A stretch of 64,000 nucleotides of DNA, taken from positions 62,001-126,000 of the forward strand of contig NZ_BBDN01000004.1 in assembly GCF_001316265.1 (NCBI RefSeq), in the 5' to 3' direction. Both the position numbers and the translations under genes were made by a program. The notes under the pieces were generated by a model that saw nothing but the letters and a program-made list of their open reading frames with translations, did not search any database and had not been told where the DNA came from. The stretch is from Vulcanisaeta sp. JCM 16159 (GTDB lineage Archaea > Thermoproteota > Thermoprotei > Thermoproteales > Thermocladiaceae). This document shows, piece after piece, positions 30,923 through 40,048 of this stretch. How positions within the stretch are numbered: position 1 is the first letter of the stretch; every line of letters begins with the position of its first letter.

Positions 30923-31789
30923 TCATGAGTGCTTCTTTGGATGACTTGGTACGTGGGACTCAAGCGCTCTCTCGGCTAACTCGCCACTCCACGGCCCAAG
31001 CAACCTGGGCTCCACGCCTTTCCAGGTCCTATACTTATCGTATAACTGCCATATGTACATGTAAATTGCATGTCCAAACTTAGTCCAGGGCATTGTGGCG
31101 AACATCATGGCCACTAGGAATATGTGCACGCTAAATGCCGTCGCCAATGCGTAGTAGTTCAATGGCATCGTTAACTCAATGCCCATTAATGCAAAGCCGC
31201 TTAATGAGACGAAGAAGGCGGTCCAGAGGAAGAAGTCCGTAACTGCAGACTCACTGGTCGGCCTGGTCCCCTGCCACCTAGCGATCATCATAAGTATAAA
31301 CCCAATAATTATCAAAACGCCACCAACGGCGCCAGTACCTATAACGGCGTATGGACCCATGGGACCAAGCTTACCACCCGGTATGAAAGCCACGAGACCA
31401 GGTACATCACTCGAAACCCACTCATCATAAATGAAGCCTAGGACCGTTGATATCGCCGCAAATACGAAGCCCCACCAAATTAATGCATGTGCCACCGCCT
31501 TAACCCTAGGTTTCCTTAAGTATAGTGATTGTGTATGGCATGAGGTCATTGGCGCGCCATAGAATGGGTATAGGAAAGCCATGACTAAGCCGGCAATAAA
31601 GGCGCCCGCGGAGCCCCAATTCCTCGTTGGACCCTTTATCGGTAATACCCTACTTAAATTTGAAAGGGCCAGTACACCTCTGCCTATCTCAACGGCGAAG
31701 CCAATAACCATCTCTATAACCAGCGCTATGGCTCCGTAAATTATCCATAGGTGCGGTATTGGTAGGTACAGTTCGATCATCAATTTCAT
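30923..31789 (-). CDS. aprM: AprM-type membrane anchor of APS reductase
   Basis: 288-residue integral membrane protein with about seven helices and several His residues in helices (HALIWWGFVFA, HIFLVAMMFATMPWTKFGHA) as in quinone-linked cytochrome b-like proteins. It is first in the order aprM-aprB-aprA, which in many sulfur oxidisers replaces QmoABC as the membrane link of APS reductase. No qmo genes are in the window. The likely role is exchanging electrons between the quinone pool and AprB; haem binding is not proven. Upstream lies an ATTCCACA-N5-TGTGAAA repeat. Confidence 0.78.
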   Translation of the reverse strand: MKLMIELYLPIPHLWIIYGAIALVIEMVIGFAVEIGRGVLALSNLSRVLPIKGPTRNWGSAGAFIAGLVMAFLYPFYGAPMTSCHTQSLYLRKPRVKAVAHALIWWGFVFAAISTVLGFIYDEWVSSDVPGLVAFIPGGKLGPMGPYAVIGTGAVGGVLIIIGFILMMIARWQGTRPTSESAVTDFFLWTAFFVSLSGFALMGIELTMPLNYYALATAFSVHIFLVAMMFATMPWTKFGHAIYMYIWQLYDKYRTWKGVEPRLLGPWSGELAERALESHVPSHPKKHS

Positions 31790-31813
31790 ATTACTTTAGT
31801 TAAAAAAAATTAT

Positions 31814-31835
31814 TTATTCCACATTGATTGTGAAA
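31814..31835 (-). promoter_or_regulatory. ATTCCACA-N5-TGTGAAA repeat before aprM
   Basis: Arms at 31816-31823 and 31829-31835; read toward aprM it gives TGTGGAATAAAT, ending 25 bases before the start codon. Same spacing as the perfect repeat at 21736-21756. Confidence 0.55.
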
Positions 31836-31987
31836 GCTTATATTATGCATATAAATTATTACATATAATAATAAATATAATTGAATATAATATTAATTCT
31901 TTATTAATACGGATATATGATTATATTATACCAATTTCTCCAGTAAAAGTTTAGTAATTTTTCTAAAATAAAATTATTAATAATTAA

Positions 31988-32775
31988 TCATTTTATCAGA
32001 TTTGATATATCTTTATTTAATTCACTAATTAATGGGCAATTATTATTGCATGTCGTATACGTTAACACGCAGTTTTTCTCACATAATCTGCATATGTATA
32101 CATAAAGCATCTTATTGTTCCTGTAGTATCCTACTAGGAATGAGCTGTTACCAAGTATTATATCTGGCCTTTTAATGTTTGATGTACTATTTATTATACT
32201 ATTTACCAGGTAATAAATCGAGGTATTCTTTACACTGGTTATTGTTGTCTCGTCGATGAGTTTACTATTTATTGCTGAGTTATTAATTAACGTACTTAAT
32301 GCCGTTATCATTAGCGTATCTATATTCTCAATTATCCTTAGCTCTCGCCCTTGACTACATACGGTAATATCATCAGTATTGATATTAACCTAATGTTATC
32401 ATAGTTCCTTAAGTTCCATTTAACCTTAAGTCTATTCAATATGGCATCATCATCGAGACATTTATAGGCTAGGCACGTTAGTAATCCCTTAACTGTAGCT
32501 TCGTACATGTGCCTTCCATTTAATTTATCATCCACTTCCTTAGCTATTATCAAGTTGTTCTTGACCATGTATTTAGCCTTTTTATAAATTGATGAGATAC
32601 TATACGGTGTTTCTCTGGAAATTCTGTATAATGTAATTGGCCCCCTCATGATCACATAGGCAAGTATATCATTTACTACATTGTCGTACTCAACATTTAC
32701 GAGCCTTCGAAACTCCAGCCTTAGGCTTTCTGGAATCAAACTTGCGTTACCTGTGATGATATCACTGTATTTCAT
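31988..32775 (-). CDS. Winged-helix regulator with C-terminal Cys cluster, copy 2 (one frame break)
   Basis: Paralogue of the 25235-26029 protein: helix-turn-helix ITLYRISRETPYSISSIYKK, the block GLLTCLAYKCLDDD, a region with the same helices, and a C-terminal cluster CRLCEKNC ... CNNNCPL. Frame break near 32325. Start taken at ATG 32775 (MKYSDIITGN), about 30 nt from a TTTTATAAC box; ATG 32796 is the alternative. It sits between the dsrMK1 module and aprM, both on the same strand, and its own promoter carries the perfect TTAGTGCAA/TTGCACTAA palindrome. Likely a local regulator; ligand unknown. Confidence 0.7.
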
Positions 32776-32815
32776 TAAATGTTCATATATATTCATTTGT
32801 TATAAAATCAGTTGC

Positions 32816-32837
32816 TTAGTGCAAAAAATTGCACTAA
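32816..32837. promoter_or_regulatory. Perfect inverted repeat TTAGTGCAA / TTGCACTAA
   Basis: Nine-base arms around AAAA, directly upstream of the TATA-like TTTTATAAC of Cys-cluster regulator 2. Core GTGCA/TGCAC is shared with 26070-26086 and 57380-57394, so autoregulation is plausible. Confidence 0.6.
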
Positions 32838-32901
32838 ATAGCGATAAAACATAAATGGTCGTTTTTCAGTGGAAAAAACATTAATTAATATTCAAATGCA
32901 T

Positions 32902-34317
32902 TTAAATAACCAACGCTCTATAAACCAAGTCCATAAGCCCTGAATACTTAATCTCCTTACTATACATTTTATTTAGGTATGGAACAACATGACTGAGTTG
33001 AGCTTTACAAATTGAACAAGGCCTAATAATCCATTGAGCATTCTTCTTAAGTGCTTCCTCATACCAGAGCCTTGCGTATTGCGTGACTAATGGTACTACC
33101 TCATCCGTTAGATTCCCTCCTTGACCTCCACAGCACCAGTCCATGACCTATTATGTTCTGGGTCAACCCACTTCTTAACAACGTGACTAAGTATGAACCT
33201 TGGTTCCTCCGTTAAGTCCCCTCCCTAGCATATTGGCATGGGTCTTGATACATATAGATTATGTCGCCATTGGCCTCAGGGTTTAGTTTTATCTTTCCGT
33301 TTCTTATTGCCTTCGCGACGAGGTGGTGTATATGCACTAATTCTATTCCGTATTCTTTAAGCCTTGGTAATGTATAATTCTTGTGAGCTCTCCATGCATG
33401 GCCGCACTCACCAGCAATTACTAACTTTACGCCTAATTCTCTGGCAACGCTAACGTACTTTTCTGCTAATCCCTGGAGGTGCTTAGGATGTAGGAATAAT
33501 CCGAAGTTGGCCACCTCTACTGCCTTTGTGCTTAATGTATAGTCTATACCGGCGGCGTGTAGGAATAGTAGATAGCCCTTGAGGGTCTCCATATTCATGA
33601 AGTAGTCGGCTGATGACGGTAGTAATAAGGCGTAGGCTGGTTCATCGATCTTGACCTTAAGTTCAACTCCTTTTTCCTGCTTTATTTCCTTGACTACGAA
33701 GTCGATTATGGACTTAACAGCCCCAGGAGTCAAATTCATGTTATTACCACTCTTCCAATGAGCATCTACCGTTAATGCCGTGAACCTAGACGCCATACCT
33801 ATTTCATAAAGTATCGCCCTAACAGCCTAGTTACATCAGTCTGCTCAACACCAAACGGGCAGGCATAGCCACACCTCCTACATATTAGGCATAGCCAGTA
33901 ATACGTATAAACCTTCCTTATATAATTCATATCAATCTTCTTAACAGCACCGACAGCCTTACCAAATAACTTACCGCTGACCTTATCCGCCTTAATTACG
34001 GCCCTTATTAACTCAGCACGCCCGACAGGTGAGTTATACGGATCACCAGTCGTTATGTATGTTGGACAGGCACTCATGCACTGACCGCAATGAACGCATA
34101 CATCCACAGCCATCTTAACATTCTTATTATTGTTATACTCCTCAAGTAGCCTTTTCTTAAAGTACTCTACCTTCTCTTCGTCGGTAATTGCTGTTTGCTT
34201 AAATTTAATGGTCTCATGAAGTCTTGAGACCAGCTTTTCATCAGCCATGTAGTGCATAAAGTTTGATACATCACCCCACTTGAATGGTCTTTCCTTGAAT
34301 ACCTTATCGTAGGCCAT
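32902..34317 (-). CDS. dsrK: DsrK-like iron-sulfur subunit, copy 1 (three frame breaks)
   Basis: HdrD/DsrK family: catalytic iron-sulfur protein that reduces the DsrC trisulfide. Two ferredoxin motifs CVHCGQCMSACP and CLICRRCGYACP, then the CCG domains with AGECGHAW, DPCQYAR, WCCGGQGG and RPCSICKAQL. About 470 residues over frames joined near 33797, 33212 and 33150. Starts 6 bases after dsrM1 ends. The proteins are smaller than the bacterial DsrK of about 540 residues. Confidence 0.88.
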
Positions 34318-34323
34318 AACCCA

Positions 34324-35136
34324 TCACCTCATCTCTGGTACCTTCACCTTTATCGCTGGCCTTGCTATTGTTGGCATGAAGAGGAATGAGAATGGGTGCA
34401 TCATCTTGCCCCATGGGAAGTAAGCTATGAAGATCATGGCAAGTAATGCATGTACCTGGAGTATTGGGTAGTTAATTATTGGTTGGATGTCTGGATGAAG
34501 CATGACGAGGGACCACATCCACCTACTGATAATATCAATATATGCTGGATTATACGGTGTTATACCAAGTGTTTGGTAAAGGCCGAGAACTATTATTGCT
34601 AGAAGTATTGCCACTGCAAAGTAGTCATCGAGAAAGCTAAACATACGTAGAGGGATGCGTACCTTATACTCATTCATTACCCTCACGGTAATTGTTCTAC
34701 CGGTGATTCTCCTAGCGATGAGAATTAATAATCCAATTAACGCTATTGTACCTGCTGTACCACCAACATACAATGCGATTATGTGGTGAAGACTTGGTGT
34801 TAATCCAAACCATTCCTCTAGGTACGTACCTGGGATTATTATGCCGAGATGCCCTATTAATGCGATCCAAATTCCCCAATGGAATAAGAAGGAGCCTATG
34901 AACAATGACTGATCCCTGTCCCTACCAGGTAATGTATAGAAAATGAATATTCTTTTAAGAACCTCTATTGTCGTTGAGCCCCAACCATCCCTATATAGGC
35001 AAACATTAGCATTGTAAAGCCCCACTAATCCCTTTGCTGATACCCATGTGGCCATCCTATATATGATGCCCACTAGAAATATTATCACCACAACGTATGG
35101 AATATATCCGTATAGAATGAGGTAGAGCTCGTTCAT
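34324..35136 (-). CDS. dsrM: DsrM-like membrane cytochrome b subunit, copy 1
   Basis: NarI-like quinol-oxidising membrane subunit partnering DsrK. 270 residues and about six helices; His residues placed for haem b ligation occur in FLFHWGIWIALIGHLGI, SLHHIIALYV and QVHALLAMIFIAYFPWGKMMHPF. Complete open frame. Transcribed with dsrK1; the promoter region holds TACGTGAAATAA (35170-35179) on this strand. The window has a second dsrMK module. Confidence 0.85.
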   Translation of the reverse strand: MNELYLILYGYIPYVVVIIFLVGIIYRMATWVSAKGLVGLYNANVCLYRDGWGSTTIEVLKRIFIFYTLPGRDRDQSLFIGSFLFHWGIWIALIGHLGIIIPGTYLEEWFGLTPSLHHIIALYVGGTAGTIALIGLLILIARRITGRTITVRVMNEYKVRIPLRMFSFLDDYFAVAILLAIIVLGLYQTLGITPYNPAYIDIISRWMWSLVMLHPDIQPIINYPILQVHALLAMIFIAYFPWGKMMHPFSFLFMPTIARPAIKVKVPEMR

Positions 35137-35169
35137 TGCCGCATCATTCTAAGGAAAAATAAAAAAACA

Positions 35170-35179
35170 TTATTTCACG
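35170..35179 (-). promoter_or_regulatory. CGTGAAATAA site before dsrM1
   Basis: Minus-strand TACGTGAAATAATG, ending 34 bases from the dsrM1 start, in the divergent region shared with the 35230 gene. Confidence 0.45.
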
Positions 35180-35229
35180 TAGTATGGGCAAAATGGAATA
35201 AAAATATGGCATTATTATCCAATATAGTA

Positions 35230-35763
35230 ATGAGTAATGATGAGGATGAAAGAAGCAAGGAAATACTCGAAATAATAAGGAGAGCTAAAGATGCAGGTTT
35301 TATCGAGGAAATCAGTATATCTGATGTAATCGAAGATGTAATAAAATCAACAGAGGAGGTTAACATCATATTGTATATGCAGAGCAGTGCACCTATATTA
35401 ATAAACGCAGCTAAGGAAGAGGGTTACGTATCACTTGCCCTACTTGATTTAAATCTCACAATGAATATCAACCTTGAAGAATACCCCGCTATCGCGCAGT
35501 CTTTTACGAATCTTGAAGAGATAACTACAAGGATAGGTTATGAGTTGTATGGAGATAGGTCAATTGCGCCGTTTCTATTTCCACTTAAACTTAATATGAA
35601 TGATAAAAGAGCAACCATTATCTGTGGAATAAAGGCTGCGATCACCGAAGATTTATTTAATGAAAACTTCATAGAGGGTTTAATAGATAATCTAGAGCTT
35701 AATTATACTGAATATTTTACAAGCATTTTAAATAATATTGAGGTCACCAAGAAAGGAGAATAG
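35230..35763 (+). CDS. Unknown protein embedded in the dsr island
   Basis: 177 residues from ATG 35230 (MSNDEDERSKEIL), about 26-36 nt after GGAATAAAAATA, a good promoter element; ATG 35206 would leave no room. No family recognised. The N-terminal third is acidic and helical, followed by VNIILYMQSSAPILINAA and a C-terminal helical part. No Cys motif, signal or membrane segment apart from one hydrophobic stretch (CGIKAAI). It is the only plus-strand gene between 25 and 38 kb, divergent from dsrM1 and overlapping the convergent dsrE gene end by 20 bases. Role unknown. Confidence 0.6.
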   Translation: MSNDEDERSKEILEIIRRAKDAGFIEEISISDVIEDVIKSTEEVNIILYMQSSAPILINAAKEEGYVSLALLDLNLTMNINLEEYPAIAQSFTNLEEITTRIGYELYGDRSIAPFLFPLKLNMNDKRATIICGIKAAITEDLFNENFIEGLIDNLELNYTEYFTSILNNIEVTKKGE

Positions 35764-36096
35764 AGTTCTTAGCGGTTTCAAATAAATCCTTTGGTTCCGC
35801 AATGATTACGCCATCTATAAGTTCTTCCCTTTTAACATTGAAACCCTCCATGCAACCTTACAAGCCATCACCTTAACATTATTCTTTATGGCCTCCCTTA
35901 CCATATTCCTTGTGGTCTCACTTAATTTTTCAAACACGCCCCTCTTAGCAATTAGTATAGAGTGAAGTGCTAGGTATATAAAAACATCGTAACCTAAGGA
36001 TGAAGCAATCAATGCGAGCCTTAACACGGCTTGAATGCGATCCTCCTCTGAAGGGGGCATGGTTGTAAAGAAAATAATCCTACCCTTTTCGCTCAT
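35744..36096 (-). CDS. DsrE-family protein (one frame break)
   Basis: Small sulfur-carrier-like protein of about 117 residues. Pattern matches the DsrE fold: IIFFTTMPPSEEDRIQAVLRLA, LGYDVFIYLALHSI, and the Cys-containing strand VKVMACKVA; after a frame break near 35860 it continues MEGFNVKREELIDGVIIAEP. The Cys would be the persulfide-carrying residue. It lies downstream of dsrK2 on the same strand with its own promoter-like region containing a 10-base inverted repeat. Another DsrE-type gene lies at 56919. Confidence 0.75.
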
Positions 36097-36126
36097 TGAT
36101 GATTAGCAATGCCCAGGTTATTTTGC

Positions 36127-36155
36127 TTTTATTTCACATAAACCATGAAATAAAA
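36127..36155 (-). promoter_or_regulatory. Perfect inverted repeat TTTTATTTCA / TGAAATAAAA
   Basis: Ten-base arms around a 9-base spacer, overlapping the last codons of dsrK2. Read toward dsrE it gives ATGTGAAATAAAA, 33 bases before that start. It could instead act as an RNA hairpin ending the dsrMK2 transcript. Confidence 0.5.
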
Positions 36156-37768
36156 GGAGTACCTATTCTTTTTTTAATTAGGAAGTCGAGGTATGGTTCC
36201 TTCAAATCAACCATTGCGTTAACCACAAGTTCTGCTAAACCACCATAATGTATATTGTAAAGTTTCGTTGCATTATAATGCGCTAATACGTCCCTTAACT
36301 CTCCCTTACAGTTAGAACAGGGTGCGCATACGTACTTAGGTATCCCTGAATCCACAACATCCTTAAACGCCTCAAGTATCTGCTTAAACTTCATCCTTGA
36401 TGCCACCTTCACCCTCCACTCGGTAAAGTTCATCGAAGTCATGATTGCGAACCCACTACCACCACCACAGCAATAATTATATACGCCATGCGGTTCCATT
36501 TCCCTAAATAATGGAGCAATCCTCCTAAGGATCTCCCTCTGTGGCTGAACTATCCCTGCCAGCCTAACTATATTGCATGGATCATGTAGTGTAACTGGGA
36601 AATTATTTTTGTTGGGGTCAAGGTTAAGCTTATTACTTAATACGATATCTCTCAATAATGGAAGAACGCTCTCCCTCGGTATTCTATATTCGCCCTGAAG
36701 GATTCTATCCGCAACGACAATAAATGCCTTGGTGGCATGGCCGCACTCTCCAACGACTATTTTCTTAACGTCTAATTTTCGGGCAACCTCAACATGCCTA
36801 AGGGCTATTCTGGCGAGTTGAACATCATCATACCAAACACCGTAATTAACGGCATCATAACCAACCAACTCACTGCTTAATGTCCAGTTTATGCCTGCCT
36901 CCTCAAATATTATAGCATATGCCGCTGGATTTTCAGGCCATGATAAGTATTCACCAGCGTTATGAATAAGGAGTATATCAGCGCCCTTTTCATCAACTGG
37001 AATCTTAATTTTCTTGCCTGTCTTCTCATATATTAAATCCTCCATGTACTTAACCATATTAAGGAACGCCTTAGGATTCATACCTGTTGATGAACCAGTC
37101 TTTAATTGAAGCATTGTGCCTCTTTCATGAAGTGCCTTTGGTGCTATTCCTAATTCCTGGGCAAAGAGCTTTCTTAATTCATGAGTTATTAAGCCATTAT
37201 CTATACCAAGCGGGCAGACTTGAACACACCTTCTACATAGCGTACACCTATAGGCTAGCTCTCCCAATCTTAATATTGTATAAACGTTCAGTTCAATATC
37301 GACCCCAGGTTTCTTAGCAATATACTTATTGTAAATTCTCCTCAGTACCTCAGATCTATACGTTGGCCTGTATATTTCCTTTCTACCGCTCGCCACGTAT
37401 ATTGGGCATGCCTCAGCACAGTTCTGGCACTTGGCACAGTATTCAAGGGCTAACAGAAGTGGTTGTAGGAAGGTCCAGTTATCATTTTTTGATGTCAACT
37501 TCCTTAATCCATCAAGGAACTTCTTAACTAACCTGTCTTCCTCATCCTTACCCTTTGGCTTCCACGGTATGTCAATTGCTATATAACCATCAAGTTCAGT
37601 AACGTAATTCTTACTCCACTCAGGCTTTGGTTCTGTCATTAGAGGTTCCATATCCAGTTTATCATATGGTGGAGGTAGGGGCATTAAGTCCGTGAGACTT
37701 ATCCTGATTAATTGGCCACCGGATTTACTAATATCCTTAATTTTAACTATGTTGTGCTTATCACCCAT
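36134..37768 (-). CDS. dsrK: DsrK-like iron-sulfur subunit, copy 2
   Basis: 544 residues, intact, with the full DsrK architecture: ferredoxin motifs CAKCQNCAEACP and CTLCRRCVQVCPLG, CCG domain 1 with VGECGHATKAF, and CCG domain 2 with HDPCNIVRL, YNYCCGGGSG and CAPCSNCKGEL, which hold the noncubane cluster of HdrB/D-like enzymes. Overlaps dsrM2 by 8 bases. With an uninterrupted frame and the standard length this copy, next to dsrAB, is probably the principal DsrK. Confidence 0.92.
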   Translation of the reverse strand: MGDKHNIVKIKDISKSGGQLIRISLTDLMPLPPPYDKLDMEPLMTEPKPEWSKNYVTELDGYIAIDIPWKPKGKDEEDRLVKKFLDGLRKLTSKNDNWTFLQPLLLALEYCAKCQNCAEACPIYVASGRKEIYRPTYRSEVLRRIYNKYIAKKPGVDIELNVYTILRLGELAYRCTLCRRCVQVCPLGIDNGLITHELRKLFAQELGIAPKALHERGTMLQLKTGSSTGMNPKAFLNMVKYMEDLIYEKTGKKIKIPVDEKGADILLIHNAGEYLSWPENPAAYAIIFEEAGINWTLSSELVGYDAVNYGVWYDDVQLARIALRHVEVARKLDVKKIVVGECGHATKAFIVVADRILQGEYRIPRESVLPLLRDIVLSNKLNLDPNKNNFPVTLHDPCNIVRLAGIVQPQREILRRIAPLFREMEPHGVYNYCCGGGSGFAIMTSMNFTEWRVKVASRMKFKQILEAFKDVVDSGIPKYVCAPCSNCKGELRDVLAHYNATKLYNIHYGGLAELVVNAMVDLKEPYLDFLIKKRIGTPFISWFM

Positions 37769-38700
37769 GAGCAGTCACCCCAAGCACATTATTCACCCAG
37801 GTATCGCCAGACTTAATGTGAGGATCACTCCAGGATAAGGTTAGCTTAAGTAGTTCCTGAATTCTTCTATCTAGCTGTCCAATGTTTGGTTCATCATCCC
37901 AAAGCACCTTATGGTAAGTGAAGTACTTACCTATAAAGTGTGTAATTCTTGAGAATGGTATATAGGCAATGAGGATCTGAAGTATCGCGAGATGAACCAT
38001 GGTTATTACATATAGACTTGGCGATGATGATGATAACGGGTTAATTAAACTGCTCATGAATTCCCTAGCCAAGTTAAAATCTGGGTCAAAAAAACCATGC
38101 CAAGAACCCACTTAATAATGCAAGTAATATAATAATTAAATTGAAATAGTCAGGTATTGTTGTGTAGTCCCTTAGTACTGGGTCAATTAACCTCCTAGTC
38201 AACAATCCTAAACCTCCTATTATAGCAATTAAGTCACCCACCACGCCAATTACTATGGTGGCATAATATACAAATAAGGCCCAGTGGTTCGCTGATGGTA
38301 TGGGTATACCTACGTATGTAATTGTAATTGCACCTAGAAATACTAAAATAAACCAAATTAATATCAAATATATGCCTAAGTGAAATAAGTATGATAAAAA
38401 CCATAATCTCTTATTATTCCTGTATATCCTTACTATAAAGAGCATCTCCTTAAGCATCTCCTTAAGTTCACCAAACACTGAAACTAGGCGTCCTTTACTC
38501 CACCAATTAACTTCTTCTAAATAACTACCACCATACTCAGCCTTAAATGCCTCATGGGGGACTGGATAAAGCTCCCACCTTAGGTGTAAGGGCATTGATG
38601 ACCACCTCCACCATTTATACGCGATGCCAACCACAAAAATAATAAACGAGATATACGACGTATATCTAAACACTAATGCGTAAATCATCAATTCGTACAT
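37761..38700 (-). CDS. dsrM: DsrM-like membrane cytochrome b subunit, copy 2 (one frame break)
   Basis: About 313 residues. Helices at YALVFRYTSYISFIIFVVG, FLFHLGIYLILIWFILV in pattern (SYLFHLGIYLILIW), and MVHLAILQILIAYIPFSRITHFIGKYF, with His residues suited to two b haems. The frame breaks at a run of seven A (about 38088-38094 plus strand); six would give LAWFFDPDFN in one frame. Followed by dsrK2 with overlap. Transcribed divergently from dsrA; the shared intergenic region has motif sites facing each way. Confidence 0.88.
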
Positions 38701-38720
38701 TTCGTTTATTTATTTATCCT

Positions 38721-38731
38721 TTATTTCACAT
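38721..38731 (-). promoter_or_regulatory. ATGTGAAATAA site facing dsrM2
   Basis: Minus-strand GCATGTGAAATAAAG, 21 bases from the dsrM2 start in the dsrM2/dsrA divergent region. Confidence 0.45.
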
Positions 38732-38750
38732 GCATCGAAGTAATATACGT

Positions 38751-38765
38751 TCCACGTGTAATAAG
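38751..38765 (+). promoter_or_regulatory. TCCACGTGTAATAA site facing dsrA
   Basis: Contains CCACGTG and GTGTAATAA (38757-38765), 40 bases upstream of the dsrA start and just before an AT-rich promoter element. Confidence 0.5.
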
Positions 38766-38804
38766 CTTTTCAAAATAATTGTACTGAACAATCTATGATA
38801 AGGC

Positions 38805-40048
38805 ATGGGCGTAGAAACTTCCCAAAAATCGAGCGACCTAGAACGTGGTATGAAGATGCTTGAATACCTTGAGAAGGGTCCCTGGCCTAGCTATGTCACA
38901 GAACTTAAGAAGACGAAGTACCCACTTGAACCCTACGCCGAGGGCCTAGCCAGGAAGTACACACCATGGTATAGTGGTTCCTTTAGGGTTAGGTATGTAT
39001 TCAGTGGTATATTGGCTAGGAGGAGTAGGGATGGTAAGTTCGTGGAGATTCACTTCAGGACCTATGCACCAGCCGGCAGATTCTACTCAACTAGTTACCT
39101 GAGGAAGGTTGTCGAGGTTGCCAAGAGGTATGGAATTGGCTTAGTGGAGTTCGGTGGCAACACGGGCGCGTTGGTCATGAATATGATTGCGGAGAAGGCT
39201 GATGAAGCTGTTGATGCCATTAGGACCATAATGGTAGTGACGTTGGTGGTTCAGGCGATACGTTCAGGGAATTCTACGCATGCCCGGGGCCAGCCCTTTG
39301 CGAATTTACATTATACGATACATTACATGCAATGGATTACGTTAGGTCACACCCAGCGGTTTATAGGTACTTAAACACGCAGATGTTCCCGTACAAGATA
39401 AAGTTCAAGTTCAGTGGTTGTCCAATGGACTGCGCCACGGCAAATTCCAGGGCTGACTTCGCATTAATCGGCACCTGGATTGGTGCCCCTGAGGTTGATC
39501 AGGGATTGTTTAGGAAGATGGTTGAGGAGGGTAAGATAAATCCGAAAGAAATTGTTGATTCATGTCCGTCAAAGGCCATTACCTGGGATGAGGAAAAGAA
39601 GGAGCTTAGGATCGATGGCTCTAAGTGCTTAAAGGCTATGAATTGCATTAGGAAGGCATTCCCAGCAATAAGACCAGGTAAGAATAGGAAGATCGCTTTG
39701 CTCGTTGGTGCTCATGTTCAGGGGCACTTCGGACCTAAGCTTGCAAGAGCCGTTGCCCTGTTGGACTCTATTGAGGAAGTTATTCCATTTGCCACAGAAT
39801 TAATTAATAAATACATGGAGCTAGCTCCACGTAGGCATAGAATAGGCGACATGATAATTAAGAGAGGTTTTAAGGTCATTAGTGAGGTTGCTGACAAGAC
39901 TCTACCAAATAAGCCCAAAGGAACACCATCATCACATTTGAGGATCTCAATAGGGACTAATTTAACCGATGATGAGAGGAAAATGTATGAAGATTGGGCT
40001 AAACAAATAATGAACGAATACTTTGGAGGTGGTTCTAGTTCGAGGTGA
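38805..40048 (+). CDS. dsrA: Dissimilatory sulfite reductase alpha subunit (one frame break)
   Basis: Reduces sulfite with siroheme and [4Fe-4S] clusters. About 414 residues. After the substrate-domain start (PSYVTELKKTKYPLEPY, IHFRTYAPAGRFY) the frame slips near 39232 and continues SDVGGSGDTFREFYACPGPALC, the CxxxxxC motif, then FKFSGCPMDCATA, the CxxxC motif binding the siroheme-coupled cluster, and a ferredoxin-like insert with C...KCLKAMNCIRKAF. The ferredoxin domain shows fewer Cys than usual. dsrB overlaps its stop codon. Confidence 0.94.

Noticed and set aside
30913-30963. N-terminal extension of AprB (start at 30963)
   Set aside because: It would overlap aprM by about 40 bases and precede the family N-terminus; ATG 30912 has a good ribosome site.
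32862-32878. TTTTTCAGTGGAAAAAA as another YGTGDAATAA site
   Set aside because: Resembles the arms only partly and points away from the regulator gene.
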